From the NCBI RefSeq assembly GCF_019740315.1, contig NZ_JAHXZR010000003.1, positions 551,357 through 615,356 of the forward strand: 64,000 bases of DNA, written 5' to 3'. Below the pieces are notes generated by a model, which was given only the letters and a program-made list of their open reading frames with translations, ran no database searches and was not told the origin of the DNA. This document shows, one piece after another, positions 33,815 to 43,254 of the stretch. The position numbers were made by a program, and so were the translations under genes. The stretch comes from Oceanobacter mangrovi (GTDB taxonomy: Bacteria; Pseudomonadota; Gammaproteobacteria; Pseudomonadales; Oceanobacteraceae). Each line of letters opens with the position of its first letter. Position 1 is the first letter of the stretch.

Positions 33815-36800
33815 GGGCCCGCAAGGCGGCCGGGCGTAATGGTTTCTTAAGGAAGTAGTAGCCCTGAGCGCGAGCTTCCTCGGCGACCGAATCACGAGGA
33901 TCTGCCGAAATCAGCACGCCCGGCAGATCGGGATCATCAAAGTGCTGGCGTAGCCAGTTCATTGCCTGCAAGCCGGTTTCATCACCATCAAGCTGATAAT
34001 CTGCCAGCATGATCTCAGGCTTGAACGGTACCTCTCTGGCGCTGTCGAGACTGTCACAGGCGTACACATTACACTGCCAGCTGCTCAGCAAAGCCTGCAT
34101 TCCCAACAAGACTTCTTCATCATTGTCGATACAGAAAGTCGGCATGCCATCAAAACTGCTGCCCAGTGGCGCCATCGGGCCGGTTTCTTCGGTTTTTGCC
34201 GGCCGCAGTGAGGCGGTAATCGGCAGAATCAGGCTGAAACAGGTGCCTTTGCCGGGGCTCGACTTGACCTGGATTTCGTGGCCCATACGTTTGGCCATGC
34301 GATCAACGATGGCCAAACCGAGGCCCAGCCCCTTGGTGTCCTGTTTGCCTTCGTTGAGGCGTTTGAACTCGCCAAAAATCTCTTTTTGTTTGTGCGCCGG
34401 AATACCGATGCCGGTGTCCCAGACTTCGACGACCAGGCGTTCGCCCCGACGCCGACAGCCCAGCAATACCTTGCCGGATGGCGTGTAGCGCACGGCGTTG
34501 GAAAGCAGGTTCTGTAATATCCGCCGTAACCAGTGGGCGTCACTGGCAACCCAGAGATCGCGGCAACCACGCACTTTCAGCTTCAGCCCCTTGTTGGCCG
34601 CCAGTGCCGTAAATTCGTCTTTTAAGGGCTTCAGAACAGCCGTGAGGTCGACCGGATGAATCGTCGGTTCCATCGCACCGGAGTCCAGCTTGGCGATTTC
34701 TACCAGTACCGACAGTACGTCTTCGGATGACTGCAAGGCACCTTCCAGGTGTTCGAGTAACTGTTGTTGTTCCTCGTTGAGATTCTTCTGCGCCAATGTT
34801 GAGGCAAACAGCTTGGCAGCGTTCAGAGGCTGCATCAGATCGTGACTGGTGGCCGCCAGAAAACGGGTTTTCGACTGGTTGGCTTCGATTAGTTCGGTTG
34901 TCAGGTCGTCGAGTTTCTGGGTGCTTTTTTCAACCCGCCGCTCCAATGAGACATTGGCTTCGCGGAGGGTCTGTTCGGCCCGCCGGTGCACTGTGATGTC
35001 GGTGAAGCTGGTTACAAAACCACCATCCGGCATTGGGTGGCCTTGCATGTAGATAACCGTACCGCTGGGTAACAGGCGTTCGAATTCGTGAGCCGAACCA
35101 TCTTTCAGGAAGGTCATACGGCGGCTTACCTGTTCATCAATATCACCGGTACCACAGAATCCGCGGCCAGCGTTGAAGGCAATGATTTCCTGAATCGGTT
35201 TGCCAGCCTGAATAAAATCATCCGGGTAGTTGAAGATTTCCATATAGCGGCGGTTCCAGGCCACCAGCTTGAGGTCCTTGTCGACAACACTGACGCCTTG
35301 CTGAAGATTTTCCAGCGCTGCCTGCAGCTGCTCCTGACTCATCACATAAGCCTGGCTGGCTTCGCTGGCAATAAAGGCGAGGTCACGAATCTGGATCTGT
35401 TCACCGCCCAGCAAGGTTGAAAAAATCACCCGTGCGGATGACGAACCAACCACTGAGCCGAGCAGCTTTTCTGCTTCCTGTAGCAGCGAGCTGCTGGAAG
35501 TCGCGTTGTTGTACTGGATGCCGTGGCGAGACTGGTAGTCGCTGAAAAACTCTTCGGTTTTACTAAAACCAAGAATCCGCTCCAGTACCACCCGGACATC
35601 GTCTACCTTGCACTGGAAGGCTGGTGCCAGCTGATCGGGCTTGCCGACCGGCCGCGAACTGGTGAAGTCGGTGGCGACCATGCGTTCCCGTACCGAAGCA
35701 TTGGTTACCAGCGAGAACAGCACATAGAAGAACACGTTGGTAGCCAGACTCAACATCACCCCGGCACTGAAATCATCAATGCTGAAGCCCAGTGTAGTGG
35801 TCACCTGTTGATCGTTGAAACCGGTAAAACTCTGGGTGATAAAGGGCCACATCAGGCCGTAGAACCAGACGCTGGTGCCGGATAACAGGCCCGCGATGGC
35901 ACCCTGGCGGTTACCCTGTTGCCAGTACAATCCGCCCAAAAGGGCCGGGGCAAACTGAGCGGCGGCAGCAAATGACAACATGCCTATGGCAGCCAGGGAA
36001 TCGAGCTGGCCGACCAGTCGATAAAAGACGTAGGAGCCCAGCATGATGACCAGAATCACCAGCCGCCGAACAGTCAGAATCAGGGTACGGACTTCGCTGG
36101 AACGCTGCAGGTCTTCGCGGCCTCGTTGACGGAACAGGGCGGGCAATACCAACTCGTTGGAAACCATGGTGCTGATGGCGATGGCGGCGACGATGATCAT
36201 GCCGGTGGCGGCGCTGCCGCCACCAATAAACGCCATCACAGCGAGGGTTTCCTGTCCCAGCGCAACCGGCAGGCTGAGCACATAGGTATCCGGTGCAAAG
36301 CCGATATCGTGCATAAACAGGTGGCCGGTAAGGGCAACCGGTGCCACAAACATGGTCAGTAACAGCAGATACAAGGGGAACAGGATACGGGCGGTACGGA
36401 TATGCTGGACCGACTCGTTTTCAATTACTGACACCTGAAACTGACGTGGCAAGGCCAGTACTGCAAAACCGGCCAGCAGGGTTTGCAGCAGGAACGACAG
36501 CGACACCAGATTACTGTGCATCAGCGGGTGATCTGGCAGTACCTGTTCGGTCAGTTCCAGCAGATCGGCCGGGGAGTCGTAGAGGAAGCTGATCACCCAG
36601 ATGCCCACCGCAACAAAGGTCACCAGCTTGATAATCGATTCAAAAGCAATCGCCAGCATCATGCCGGGATGTTGCTCACTGGCATCGATGTCGCGGGTAC
36701 CAAAGATGATTACAAAGCAGGTCATGGCCAGGCTGATATAAAAGGCAGTGTCTTCCCAGAAGTTCTGTACGCCGTCGGATTCCAGCCCCATTGGCAGGGT

Positions 36801-37238
36801 CAGTAGCTCAAAAGTGGTGGCAATGGCTTTGAGTTGCAGCGCGATATAGGGCACGACACAGAGAATTGCGACCAGGGTGACCAGCACCGCCAGCGTATGG
36901 TCACGGCCATAGCGGGTGGCAATAAAGTCGGCGATGGAGGTGATACGTTTTTCCTTGGCGATCCGGACGATCTTGGCCAGCAGCTTCCAGAAAAACAGCA
37001 GGAACAGGATCGGACCGAGGTAAATCGACAAGAAAATCCAGCCATTGGTGGCGGCCTGACCAACAGCGCCATAGAAGGTCCAGGAGGTGCAATAGACCGC
37101 CAGCGCCAGACTGTAAACCAGCCCGGTATTGTGTAACGGGCGGCCTTCATGGGCACGCTTGTCCCCCAGCCAGGCAATACCAAACAGGGTTGCGATGTAA
37201 AAAACCGATATACCAACCAGTTGCCAGACGGGAATCAT
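33792..37238 (-). CDS. crbS: CrbS-like hybrid histidine kinase with SSS sensor domain
   Basis: The 1148-residue protein joins an N-terminal sodium:solute-symporter-like domain of about 13 helices (about 1-510), a linker, a PAS-like domain (about 640-760), a coiled segment, a HisKA domain with phosphorylated His near residue 800 (ATSHDLMQPLNAAK), a HATPase domain (about 905-1010, with GLGLGLAIVDRM) and a C-terminal receiver (Asp near 1077, MLADYQLDG). This is the CrbS/MxtR architecture that senses acetate-related signals and acts through CrbR. It converges on crbR and diverges from the DUF294 gene. Its C-terminus has been remade by a 20-bp tandem duplication. Confidence 0.9.
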   Translation of the reverse strand: MIPVWQLVGISVFYIATLFGIAWLGDKRAHEGRPLHNTGLVYSLALAVYCTSWTFYGAVGQAATNGWIFLSIYLGPILFLLFFWKLLAKIVRIAKEKRITSIADFIATRYGRDHTLAVLVTLVAILCVVPYIALQLKAIATTFELLTLPMGLESDGVQNFWEDTAFYISLAMTCFVIIFGTRDIDASEQHPGMMLAIAFESIIKLVTFVAVGIWVISFLYDSPADLLELTEQVLPDHPLMHSNLVSLSFLLQTLLAGFAVLALPRQFQVSVIENESVQHIRTARILFPLYLLLLTMFVAPVALTGHLFMHDIGFAPDTYVLSLPVALGQETLAVMAFIGGGSAATGMIIVAAIAISTMVSNELVLPALFRQRGREDLQRSSEVRTLILTVRRLVILVIMLGSYVFYRLVGQLDSLAAIGMLSFAAAAQFAPALLGGLYWQQGNRQGAIAGLLSGTSVWFYGLMWPFITQSFTGFNDQQVTTTLGFSIDDFSAGVMLSLATNVFFYVLFSLVTNASVRERMVATDFTSSRPVGKPDQLAPAFQCKVDDVRVVLERILGFSKTEEFFSDYQSRHGIQYNNATSSSSLLQEAEKLLGSVVGSSSARVIFSTLLGGEQIQIRDLAFIASEASQAYVMSQEQLQAALENLQQGVSVVDKDLKLVAWNRRYMEIFNYPDDFIQAGKPIQEIIAFNAGRGFCGTGDIDEQVSRRMTFLKDGSAHEFERLLPSGTVIYMQGHPMPDGGFVTSFTDITVHRRAEQTLREANVSLERRVEKSTQKLDDLTTELIEANQSKTRFLAATSHDLMQPLNAAKLFASTLAQKNLNEEQQQLLEHLEGALQSSEDVLSVLVEIAKLDSGAMEPTIHPVDLTAVLKPLKDEFTALAANKGLKLKVRGCRDLWVASDAHWLRRILQNLLSNAVRYTPSGKVLLGCRRRGERLVVEVWDTGIGIPAHKQKEIFGEFKRLNEGKQDTKGLGLGLAIVDRMAKRMGHEIQVKSSPGKGTCFSLILPITASLRPAKTEETGPMAPLGSSFDGMPTFCIDNDEEVLLGMQALLSSWQCNVYACDSLDSAREVPFKPEIMLADYQLDGDETGLQAMNWLRQHFDDPDLPGVLISADPRDSVAEEARAQGYYFLKKPLRPAALRALMRKLVK

Positions 37239-37478
37239 AAAACGCCTTGTTCAGTCGACGGATATCCCCATTGCGGGAGATCGAAAATGATCTGAATCAT
37301 AGCATGCAGACAGGTCGCCCGTAGGCATTCCCGGATCAAGCCGGGCGGTGTTTTAATGAGCCCTGACCCCGTACGTTTGGCCTTTGGTCATATGGCTGCT
37401 GTGGTACGGCTGGGTCAAACTGATTTTAATAATAACAATACAGCTATCCCATCCAGCTCCGGGATGAGCGAGGTATGC

Positions 37479-39278
37479 ATGACGATCCAGATCAACCTCA
37501 ACCAACCGCCGTTTACCTTTTTGTCTGCCGAACAACTCGAATGGCTGACCAGTCGTCTGAACCTGGTGTTTTTCCGGGCCGGTGCGACCATCCTCGAAGC
37601 GGGTAAGTCAGCACCCGGTGTATATATTGTTTTCAAGGGCGTGGTGGAGGAAATCGACCCGGACAATGGTCATGTGTTCAGCCAGTATGGCAAGGAAGAC
37701 CTGTTTGATGTCCGTGCGGTACTGGAAAAAGGCTGTAAACATCGATATGTCGCCGTTGAGGAAACCCTCTGTTATCTGCTGACTGCTGAAGACTTTATCC
37801 AGCTGGTGGATCAGTCGGATGATTTCTCTATCTATTTCAATACCGATCTCGGCACCCAGCAATCCATGGTGGAGCGGCAGGACTCCAGTGTGTCGGAGTT
37901 TATTCTGTCGAGGGTTGATGAGGATGTGATTCGCACGCCGGTGTATGTCTCGGCCAATACCAATCTGGCCCGGGTTGCCGAGCTCATGTTCGAGAAAAAG
38001 CAGGACGCTGTGCTGGTTCGGAACGGTCAGGAGATCGGCATTATCACCGGTACTGACCTGCTCAAGGCGACCTTGCTGGGCGACAAGACCCGCCAGTCAA
38101 AAGCGGCGGATATCGCCCAGTTTGATCTGATTGATGTGGAGTTTGGCGAGTTTCTGTTCAGTGCCCTGCTGAAAATGACCCAACACCAGATCGAACGGGT
38201 GATCGTCCGCAAGGAAGGCCATGTGGTCGGGTTACTGGAGCTGATGGACATGCTCAGTACCTTCTCGACCCACTCCCATATTATTGCCATGCGCATTGAC
38301 CAGTCGCGCTCACTGAAAGAGCTGGTGGTGGCCGCTGGCCGACTGGAAACCCTGATCGAAACCCTCAATGGCCAGGGGGTGAAGATCACTGCTCTCACCG
38401 AGCTGATTACCACCTTGAACCGCCGCCTGATCAACAAGGCCTTTGAGCTGATTTTCCCGGAACGGTTGCGGCGCGCTGTGTGTATTCTGGTGCTTGGTAG
38501 CGAAGGCCGCGGCGAGCAGATCCTCAAGACCGATCAGGACAACGCCATCATTCTGGAGAACGAACACGACCGCGAAGCGGTACTGCCATTGTTGCAGCAA
38601 CTGCATCAGGCGTTGCTCGATTTTGGCTATCCGCCTTGCCCCGGCGGGGTGATGTTTATCAACGACATGTGGATCAACACGATGGAGGGCTGGCAGGCCA
38701 AGGTCAAACGCTGGCTCGAATCCGGCAAGCCGGATGCGCTGATGAACATGGCGATTTTTATGGATGCCGAAGTGGTCTGCGGTAACCCGGAACTGTTCCG
38801 GCCGGTAAAACAAAGCTGGCAGCTGGAGTCCCTGCGCTCAAGCATTGTGTCGGCGCTGTTCGCCAAACAGGCGCTGAATTTTGAAACACCGCTGACCCTG
38901 CTGGGTAACATCCGTGAGGATCATGGCAAGATCGACATCAAGAAAGGCGGCATTTTCCCACTGGTACATGGCATTCGTTCGTTGGCCTTCGAACAGGCGA
39001 TCGATGAATGCAACACGCTGGAGCGGATGGAAATCCTTCAGCAGAAGGGCATTCTGGATGCTGAAACCGTGCAGGGCTTGCGCGATACCCTGCTGTTTTT
39101 CCTGCGGGTACGGCTGCGCCAGCAGCTCGATATGGATGATCCTAACCGGGGCCTGAGTCAGCAACTGGATGTGACCCAGCTGCGCAGTGTTGATCGCAAC
39201 ATGCTGCGGCATGCATTGCACCGGGTGAAAAAATTCAAGCAGCTGCTGACCACCCATTTCCATCTGGATAACTTCTGA
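37479..39278 (+). CDS. cNMP/CBS/DUF294 nucleotidyltransferase-like protein
   Basis: From the ATG at 37479 (GAGG upstream) the protein has 599 residues. Domains are a cyclic-nucleotide-binding fold (about 10-125), two CBS motifs (about 155-280), a DUF294 nucleotidyltransferase-like domain (about 325-460, with VLGSEGRGEQILKTDQDNAI) and a DUF294 C-terminal domain (about 470-595). The GSxGR...D.D pattern is that of GlnD/MNT nucleotidyltransferases, so a regulatory transferase acting on a protein or nucleotide is possible. Such genes commonly neighbour acetate symporters and DnaQ-like exonucleases, as here. The substrate is not known. The exonuclease gene follows after 12 bases. Confidence 0.85.
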   Translation: MTIQINLNQPPFTFLSAEQLEWLTSRLNLVFFRAGATILEAGKSAPGVYIVFKGVVEEIDPDNGHVFSQYGKEDLFDVRAVLEKGCKHRYVAVEETLCYLLTAEDFIQLVDQSDDFSIYFNTDLGTQQSMVERQDSSVSEFILSRVDEDVIRTPVYVSANTNLARVAELMFEKKQDAVLVRNGQEIGIITGTDLLKATLLGDKTRQSKAADIAQFDLIDVEFGEFLFSALLKMTQHQIERVIVRKEGHVVGLLELMDMLSTFSTHSHIIAMRIDQSRSLKELVVAAGRLETLIETLNGQGVKITALTELITTLNRRLINKAFELIFPERLRRAVCILVLGSEGRGEQILKTDQDNAIILENEHDREAVLPLLQQLHQALLDFGYPPCPGGVMFINDMWINTMEGWQAKVKRWLESGKPDALMNMAIFMDAEVVCGNPELFRPVKQSWQLESLRSSIVSALFAKQALNFETPLTLLGNIREDHGKIDIKKGGIFPLVHGIRSLAFEQAIDECNTLERMEILQQKGILDAETVQGLRDTLLFFLRVRLRQQLDMDDPNRGLSQQLDVTQLRSVDRNMLRHALHRVKKFKQLLTTHFHLDNF

Positions 39279-39290
39279 GCGAGGTGAGTC

Positions 39291-39905
39291 ATGTTACGTC
39301 GCTGGATTGAAGATCGCTGGCCCCGCCAGATTCAGGATGAGCGCTGGAAGCATCTGGCTGAGTCTTATCATGGCGAAGAGATCGTGGTACTGGACTGTGA
39401 AACCAGTGTGTTCGACAAGAAAAAGGGTGAGTTGCTGAGTGTTGCGGCGGTGCGCGTCAAAGGCAACGAAATCTTTCTGACCGACGCACTGGATATTACC
39501 GTCAAATCCGATGCGGTCACCGACCCGGATGCGGTACGGGTGCATTATTTACGGCGCGAAGACCGGATGGCTGGTACACCGGTTGAAGAAGCGATTGAGC
39601 AGTTGCTCGACTTTATTGGTAATCGGCCGATATGCGGTTTTTATATCGAATATGATAGAGCTATCCTGAATCGTTATATCAAACAGATATACGGTTTCAA
39701 ATTACCCAATCGCTTTATCGAAGTGTCCGAGTTATATGTGAAATCCAAGCGCCGCCATCATATTCATGAGGTGCATCTGGATTTACGTTTTGAAGGACTC
39801 GCCAAAGACCTGCAGGTGCCGGTGGTGGAACGTCACACCGCCATGGGCGATGTGATTTCCACTGCACTTATGTATATCAAGCTGACCGGCTTTGGTGGCA
39901 GCTAA
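39291..39905 (+). CDS. DEDDh 3'-5' exonuclease, DnaQ-like
   Basis: The 204-residue protein has the DnaQ-type RNase H fold. VVLDCETS (about 31-38) supplies the first Asp and Glu, FYIEYDRAILN (about 116-126) the second motif, and ERHTAMGDVIST (about 181-192) the His and final Asp of the DEDDh set. It should trim DNA or RNA from the 3' end. It is not DNA polymerase III epsilon, since the beta-clamp motif and C-terminal domain are absent. It is co-transcribed with the cNMP/CBS/DUF294 gene, a pairing seen in other proteobacteria near sodium:solute symporters. It converges on the next gene with a four-base overlap. Confidence 0.82.
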   Translation: MLRRWIEDRWPRQIQDERWKHLAESYHGEEIVVLDCETSVFDKKKGELLSVAAVRVKGNEIFLTDALDITVKSDAVTDPDAVRVHYLRREDRMAGTPVEEAIEQLLDFIGNRPICGFYIEYDRAILNRYIKQIYGFKLPNRFIEVSELYVKSKRRHHIHEVHLDLRFEGLAKDLQVPVVERHTAMGDVISTALMYIKLTGFGGS

Positions 39906-40828
39906 AAACCTCCCTTTAGCTGACGAATATTTTCGACGGTCAGCCTCACAATGTTCTGGCGCGCTTCCGGCGTGATCCAGGCGTTGTGCGGGGTAACCAG
40001 CAGATTCAATTCGCCCTCTAACTGCTCCAGCAATGGATGGCCATTACGGGGTGGTTCTTCCGGCAACACATCCACCGCCAGTCCACCCAATTGGCCCTCT
40101 TGCAGGGCTGCAAGGCAGGCCGCTTCATCAATCACACCACCACGGGCGCAGTTCACCAGCAAACAGCCAGGTTTGATCAGCTGCAATCGTTCAGCGTTGA
40201 TCAGGTGATGAGTGTCGCTGGTTAGCGGGCAGTGCAGGCTGACGACATCGGCTGTTGGCAACAGTTGCTCCAGCGTCGGACGGCTGTCATCCGGGTTGCC
40301 TGGTCGAGCCGCAAAACTGACTCTGGCACCAAAGGCTTCGGCCAGGCGTGCGACTGCCTGGCCGAGGGTACCAGAACCCACAATCACGAGATGTTTACCT
40401 GACAGCTGGGTCGTGGAAGGCGACAGCAGACAGAAAAACGGGCTTTGCTGCCACTCTCCCTGGGCCAGTTTGTGCTGGTAGACAGGTAATCGTCCTGCCA
40501 GCGCCAGCATCAACATCAAGGTATGTTGGGCCACAGCGTCAGTGCCGTAATTCAGCACGTTGTGAACCGGCACGCCGAGTGTTGCGGCGGCCGCGGTATC
40601 AACGTTATTCAGGCCGGTGGCCACTACCAGAATGCCCTTGCGGCCTTGAATGGCCCAATCTGGAATCTTCACCTTGTTGGTGATCAACAGATCCATGCCT
40701 TCAATACGCTGCGCCAGCTGTTCTGGAGCGGTAGTGCCATACAGCTGCAGGCTGTCGACCTCTCGGGCGATTGGTTCAAGGTCAATATCAGCACCGAGTG
40801 AATCGGCATCAAGGAAAACGGCTTTCAA
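39902..40828 (-). CDS. D-2-hydroxyacid dehydrogenase (glycerate/hydroxypyruvate type)
   Basis: The 308-residue protein belongs to the NAD-dependent D-isomer-specific 2-hydroxyacid dehydrogenases. The dinucleotide-binding motif is GSGTLGQAVARLAEAFG (about 151-167). The catalytic Arg lies in NCARGGVID, the Glu in DVLPEEPP and the His in VTPHNAWIT. The overall pattern fits the HprA-like group acting on hydroxypyruvate or glyoxylate, which would suit two-carbon metabolism beside acs, but substrate cannot be fixed from sequence. It overlaps the exonuclease gene end by four bases on the opposite strand and lies downstream of the symporter operon on the same strand, beyond a terminator. Confidence 0.85.
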   Translation of the reverse strand: MKAVFLDADSLGADIDLEPIAREVDSLQLYGTTAPEQLAQRIEGMDLLITNKVKIPDWAIQGRKGILVVATGLNNVDTAAAATLGVPVHNVLNYGTDAVAQHTLMLMLALAGRLPVYQHKLAQGEWQQSPFFCLLSPSTTQLSGKHLVIVGSGTLGQAVARLAEAFGARVSFAARPGNPDDSRPTLEQLLPTADVVSLHCPLTSDTHHLINAERLQLIKPGCLLVNCARGGVIDEAACLAALQEGQLGGLAVDVLPEEPPRNGHPLLEQLEGELNLLVTPHNAWITPEARQNIVRLTVENIRQLKGGF

Positions 40829-40961
40829 GGTGGGCTCCCGGTGTCAGTTTGCAGCATGTCAGCGGCAACCATACTCCGGCGCTATATTCGGCTGCAAACA
40901 CCAGACTGTTCTGGCTGGCAGACAGATAAACAAACCTTTACAGGCACGTACTGAGGGCAAT

Positions 40962-40986
40962 AAAAAACCCCGCCTAAGCGGGGTTT
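40962..40986 (-). terminator. Intrinsic terminator of the symporter operon
   Basis: On the minus strand AAACCCCGC and GCGGGGTTT form a 9-bp stem with a four-base loop, followed by a T tract. It lies 22 bases after the large-subunit stop. Confidence 0.9.
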
Positions 40987-41007
40987 GGGGTTGGTCAGGA
41001 TCCGGTC

Positions 41008-42789
41008 TTAGTGATCCTGGGCAGAGCCTGCACCTTTAGGGATACGAATGCTCTCAACGATATCAATGATGTGTTGTGGAACCGGAGCAGTCACTTTGGT
41101 TACTGCAAAGGCCACGACAAAGTTGATCAACGCACCCAGAGCACCGAAGGCTTCTGGAGAGATACCCAGGAACCAGTTGTCTGGCGTGTTGGCCAGCATG
41201 TTGGTACCGGCAACGAAGAACCAGCCTTTGTAGGTGAAGATGTAAACCAGGGTAGACAGCAGACCAGCCAGCATACCTGCTACCGCACCGGTGTTGTTAA
41301 TGCGGGTAGAGAAGATACCCATCATCAGCGCCGGGAAGATAGAAGAAGCAGCCAGACCAAACGCCAGTGCCACTACCTGAGCAGCGAAGCCCGGAGGGTT
41401 CAGACCCAGGTAACCGGCAACCGCGATAGCACCCGCCATGGAGATACGAGCGGCCATCAGTTCCTGCTTGTCACTGATGTGTGGCATGAAGGTGCTCTTC
41501 AGCAAGTCGTGAGAGATCGCAGAGGAGATTGCCAGCAACAGACCCGCAGCGGTAGACAGTGCAGCAGCCAGACCACCAGCAGCTACCAGGGCGATTACCC
41601 AGTTAGGCAGGTTGGCGATTTCAGGGTTAGCCAGTACCAGAATGTCACGGTCAACCTTAACCATCTCGTTGCCTTTCCAGCCGTAGGATTCAGCTTTGGC
41701 AGCGAAGTCAGGGTTCTTGTCATCGTAGTACTGGATACGGCCGTCACCGTTCTTGTCTTCGAATTTCAGCAGACCAGTGGTTTCCCAGTTCTTGAACCAG
41801 TTTGGACGATCTTCATAAACCAGGTTGGCTTGTGGATCACCAACGTCATAGGCAGGGTTCTGGATAGTATTGGTCAGGTTCAGACGCGCCATTGAGCCTA
41901 CTGCAGGTGCAGTGGTGTACAGGATCGCGATGAATACCAGCGCCCAGCCAGCAGAGGTACGGGCGTCAGACACTTTTGGTACGGTGAAGAAACGAATGAT
42001 TACGTGTGGCAGACCGGCAGTACCGAACATCAGTGACAGGGTATACATCAGGATGTTGAAGGTGCCGCCTTTCTGGGCGGTGTATTCGGCGAAACCAAGG
42101 TCAACCAGGGTCTGGTCCAGCTTGATCAGCAGTGGTGTACCGTCGGCAGTATCAGACAGGAAGCCCAGCTGTGGCAGCGGGTTGCCAGTCAGGTTCAGCG
42201 AGATAAATACCGCAGGAACGGTGTAGGCGAAGATCAGTACACAGTATTGTGCGATCTGGGTGTAGGTTACGCCCTTCATGCCGCCGAGTACGGCGTAGAA
42301 GAATACGATACCCATACCAGCGTAGAGACCGGTTGCGTAGTCAACGTCGAGGAAGCGGGAGAAAGCCACACCGATACCTTTCATCTGACCGATTACGTAA
42401 GTCAGGGAAGCAACGATCAGACACACCACCGCAACGATACGGGCAGTACGGGAATAGAAACGGTCGCCAATGAAATCCGGTACGGTGAACTTGCCGAACT
42501 TACGCAGGTAAGGTGCCAGACACAGGGCCAGCAGTACATAACCACCAGTCCAACCCATCAGGAAGATAGAAGCGTCGTAGCCCTGGAAAGCAATCAGACC
42601 GGCCATACCGATAAAGGAAGCAGCAGACATCCAGTCAGCACCGGTTGCCATACCGTTGGCAACAGGGTGTACACCACCGCCTGCTGCGTAGAATTCACCT
42701 GTGGTTCCAGCTCGGGCCCAGACCGCGATGCCCATATAAAGGGCAAAGGTCAGACCAACCACTATATAGGTTAAGGTCGTGAGATCCAT
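41008..42789 (-). CDS. Sodium:solute symporter large subunit (acetate uptake likely)
   Basis: The 593-residue protein has about 13 membrane helices and SSS-family signatures (GADWMSAASFIGMAG, GGMKGVTYTQIAQY). It belongs to the long VC_2705-like subfamily, related to ActP, which works with a small DUF4212 subunit. A soluble insertion near residues 310-385 contains an EF-hand-like loop DKNGDGRIQYYD (about 345-356), typical of this subfamily and possibly calcium-binding. Acetate or another short monocarboxylate is the probable substrate, given neighbours acs and crbRS and the shared promoter motif. It follows the small-subunit gene by 43 bases. Confidence 0.85.
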   Translation of the reverse strand: MDLTTLTYIVVGLTFALYMGIAVWARAGTTGEFYAAGGGVHPVANGMATGADWMSAASFIGMAGLIAFQGYDASIFLMGWTGGYVLLALCLAPYLRKFGKFTVPDFIGDRFYSRTARIVAVVCLIVASLTYVIGQMKGIGVAFSRFLDVDYATGLYAGMGIVFFYAVLGGMKGVTYTQIAQYCVLIFAYTVPAVFISLNLTGNPLPQLGFLSDTADGTPLLIKLDQTLVDLGFAEYTAQKGGTFNILMYTLSLMFGTAGLPHVIIRFFTVPKVSDARTSAGWALVFIAILYTTAPAVGSMARLNLTNTIQNPAYDVGDPQANLVYEDRPNWFKNWETTGLLKFEDKNGDGRIQYYDDKNPDFAAKAESYGWKGNEMVKVDRDILVLANPEIANLPNWVIALVAAGGLAAALSTAAGLLLAISSAISHDLLKSTFMPHISDKQELMAARISMAGAIAVAGYLGLNPPGFAAQVVALAFGLAASSIFPALMMGIFSTRINNTGAVAGMLAGLLSTLVYIFTYKGWFFVAGTNMLANTPDNWFLGISPEAFGALGALINFVVAFAVTKVTAPVPQHIIDIVESIRIPKGAGSAQDH

Positions 42790-42832
42790 GGGTATTTCCT
42801 CTGAGATTTTTAATTCTTGTAATTGTTTTTAT

Positions 42833-43099
42833 TCAGTCATCATCCACGCCGTATTCGCGATCGAGCTTGCGCATCTTCGCGGCGTAGAAAAATACGATGA
42901 ACAGGAATACATAGATGGAACCTTGCTGGGCGAACCAGAATCCCAGCCCGACACCACCGATTGGAATGATATCCAGTACAGAACGCAGCAGGATGCCGAA
43001 TCCGTACGAGACTACTGCCCACAACACCAGCAACCACATCATCAAACGGATGTTTTTTTGCCAGTAGGCTTTTTTATCGTCTTCGGATTTGAAAGCCAT
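42833..43099 (-). CDS. DUF4212 symporter small subunit
   Basis: This 88-residue protein has two membrane helices (about 19-39 and 50-74) joined by a short loop, with the family blocks AYWQKNIRLM, LGFWFAQQGSIYVF and KLDREYGVDDD at the end. It is the small partner always encoded just upstream of VC_2705-type symporters. It is the first gene of the operon and has a good GGAGG eight bases before the ATG. Two putative CrbR sites lie 69-170 bases upstream. Its mechanistic role is unknown. Confidence 0.88.
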   Translation of the reverse strand: MAFKSEDDKKAYWQKNIRLMMWLLVLWAVVSYGFGILLRSVLDIIPIGGVGLGFWFAQQGSIYVFLFIVFFYAAKMRKLDREYGVDDD

Positions 43100-43167
43100 A
43101 ACCCCTCCTAATTTTTATTTTTTAAAGGTAGGCTAAACCTAGCAGTTAAGTTTCAGACAACGACAGA

Positions 43168-43181
43168 TAGACCTTGGTATA
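43168..43181 (+). promoter_or_regulatory. Putative CrbR operator, symporter-proximal copy
   Basis: TAGACCTTGGTATA lies 69-82 bases upstream of the DUF4212 start. Its centre is about 34 bases from a possible TAGGTT -10 on the minus strand (43141-43136), nearly the spacing seen at acs. It forms a 13-bp perfect inverted repeat with the second copy. Confidence 0.5.
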
Positions 43182-43254
43182 AACGCTTTAAATGAAAGAT
43201 ATTTGGCTTAAATTGTCTTGTAAATCAGCCGCTTGAATATGAAATTCAGCGGCC

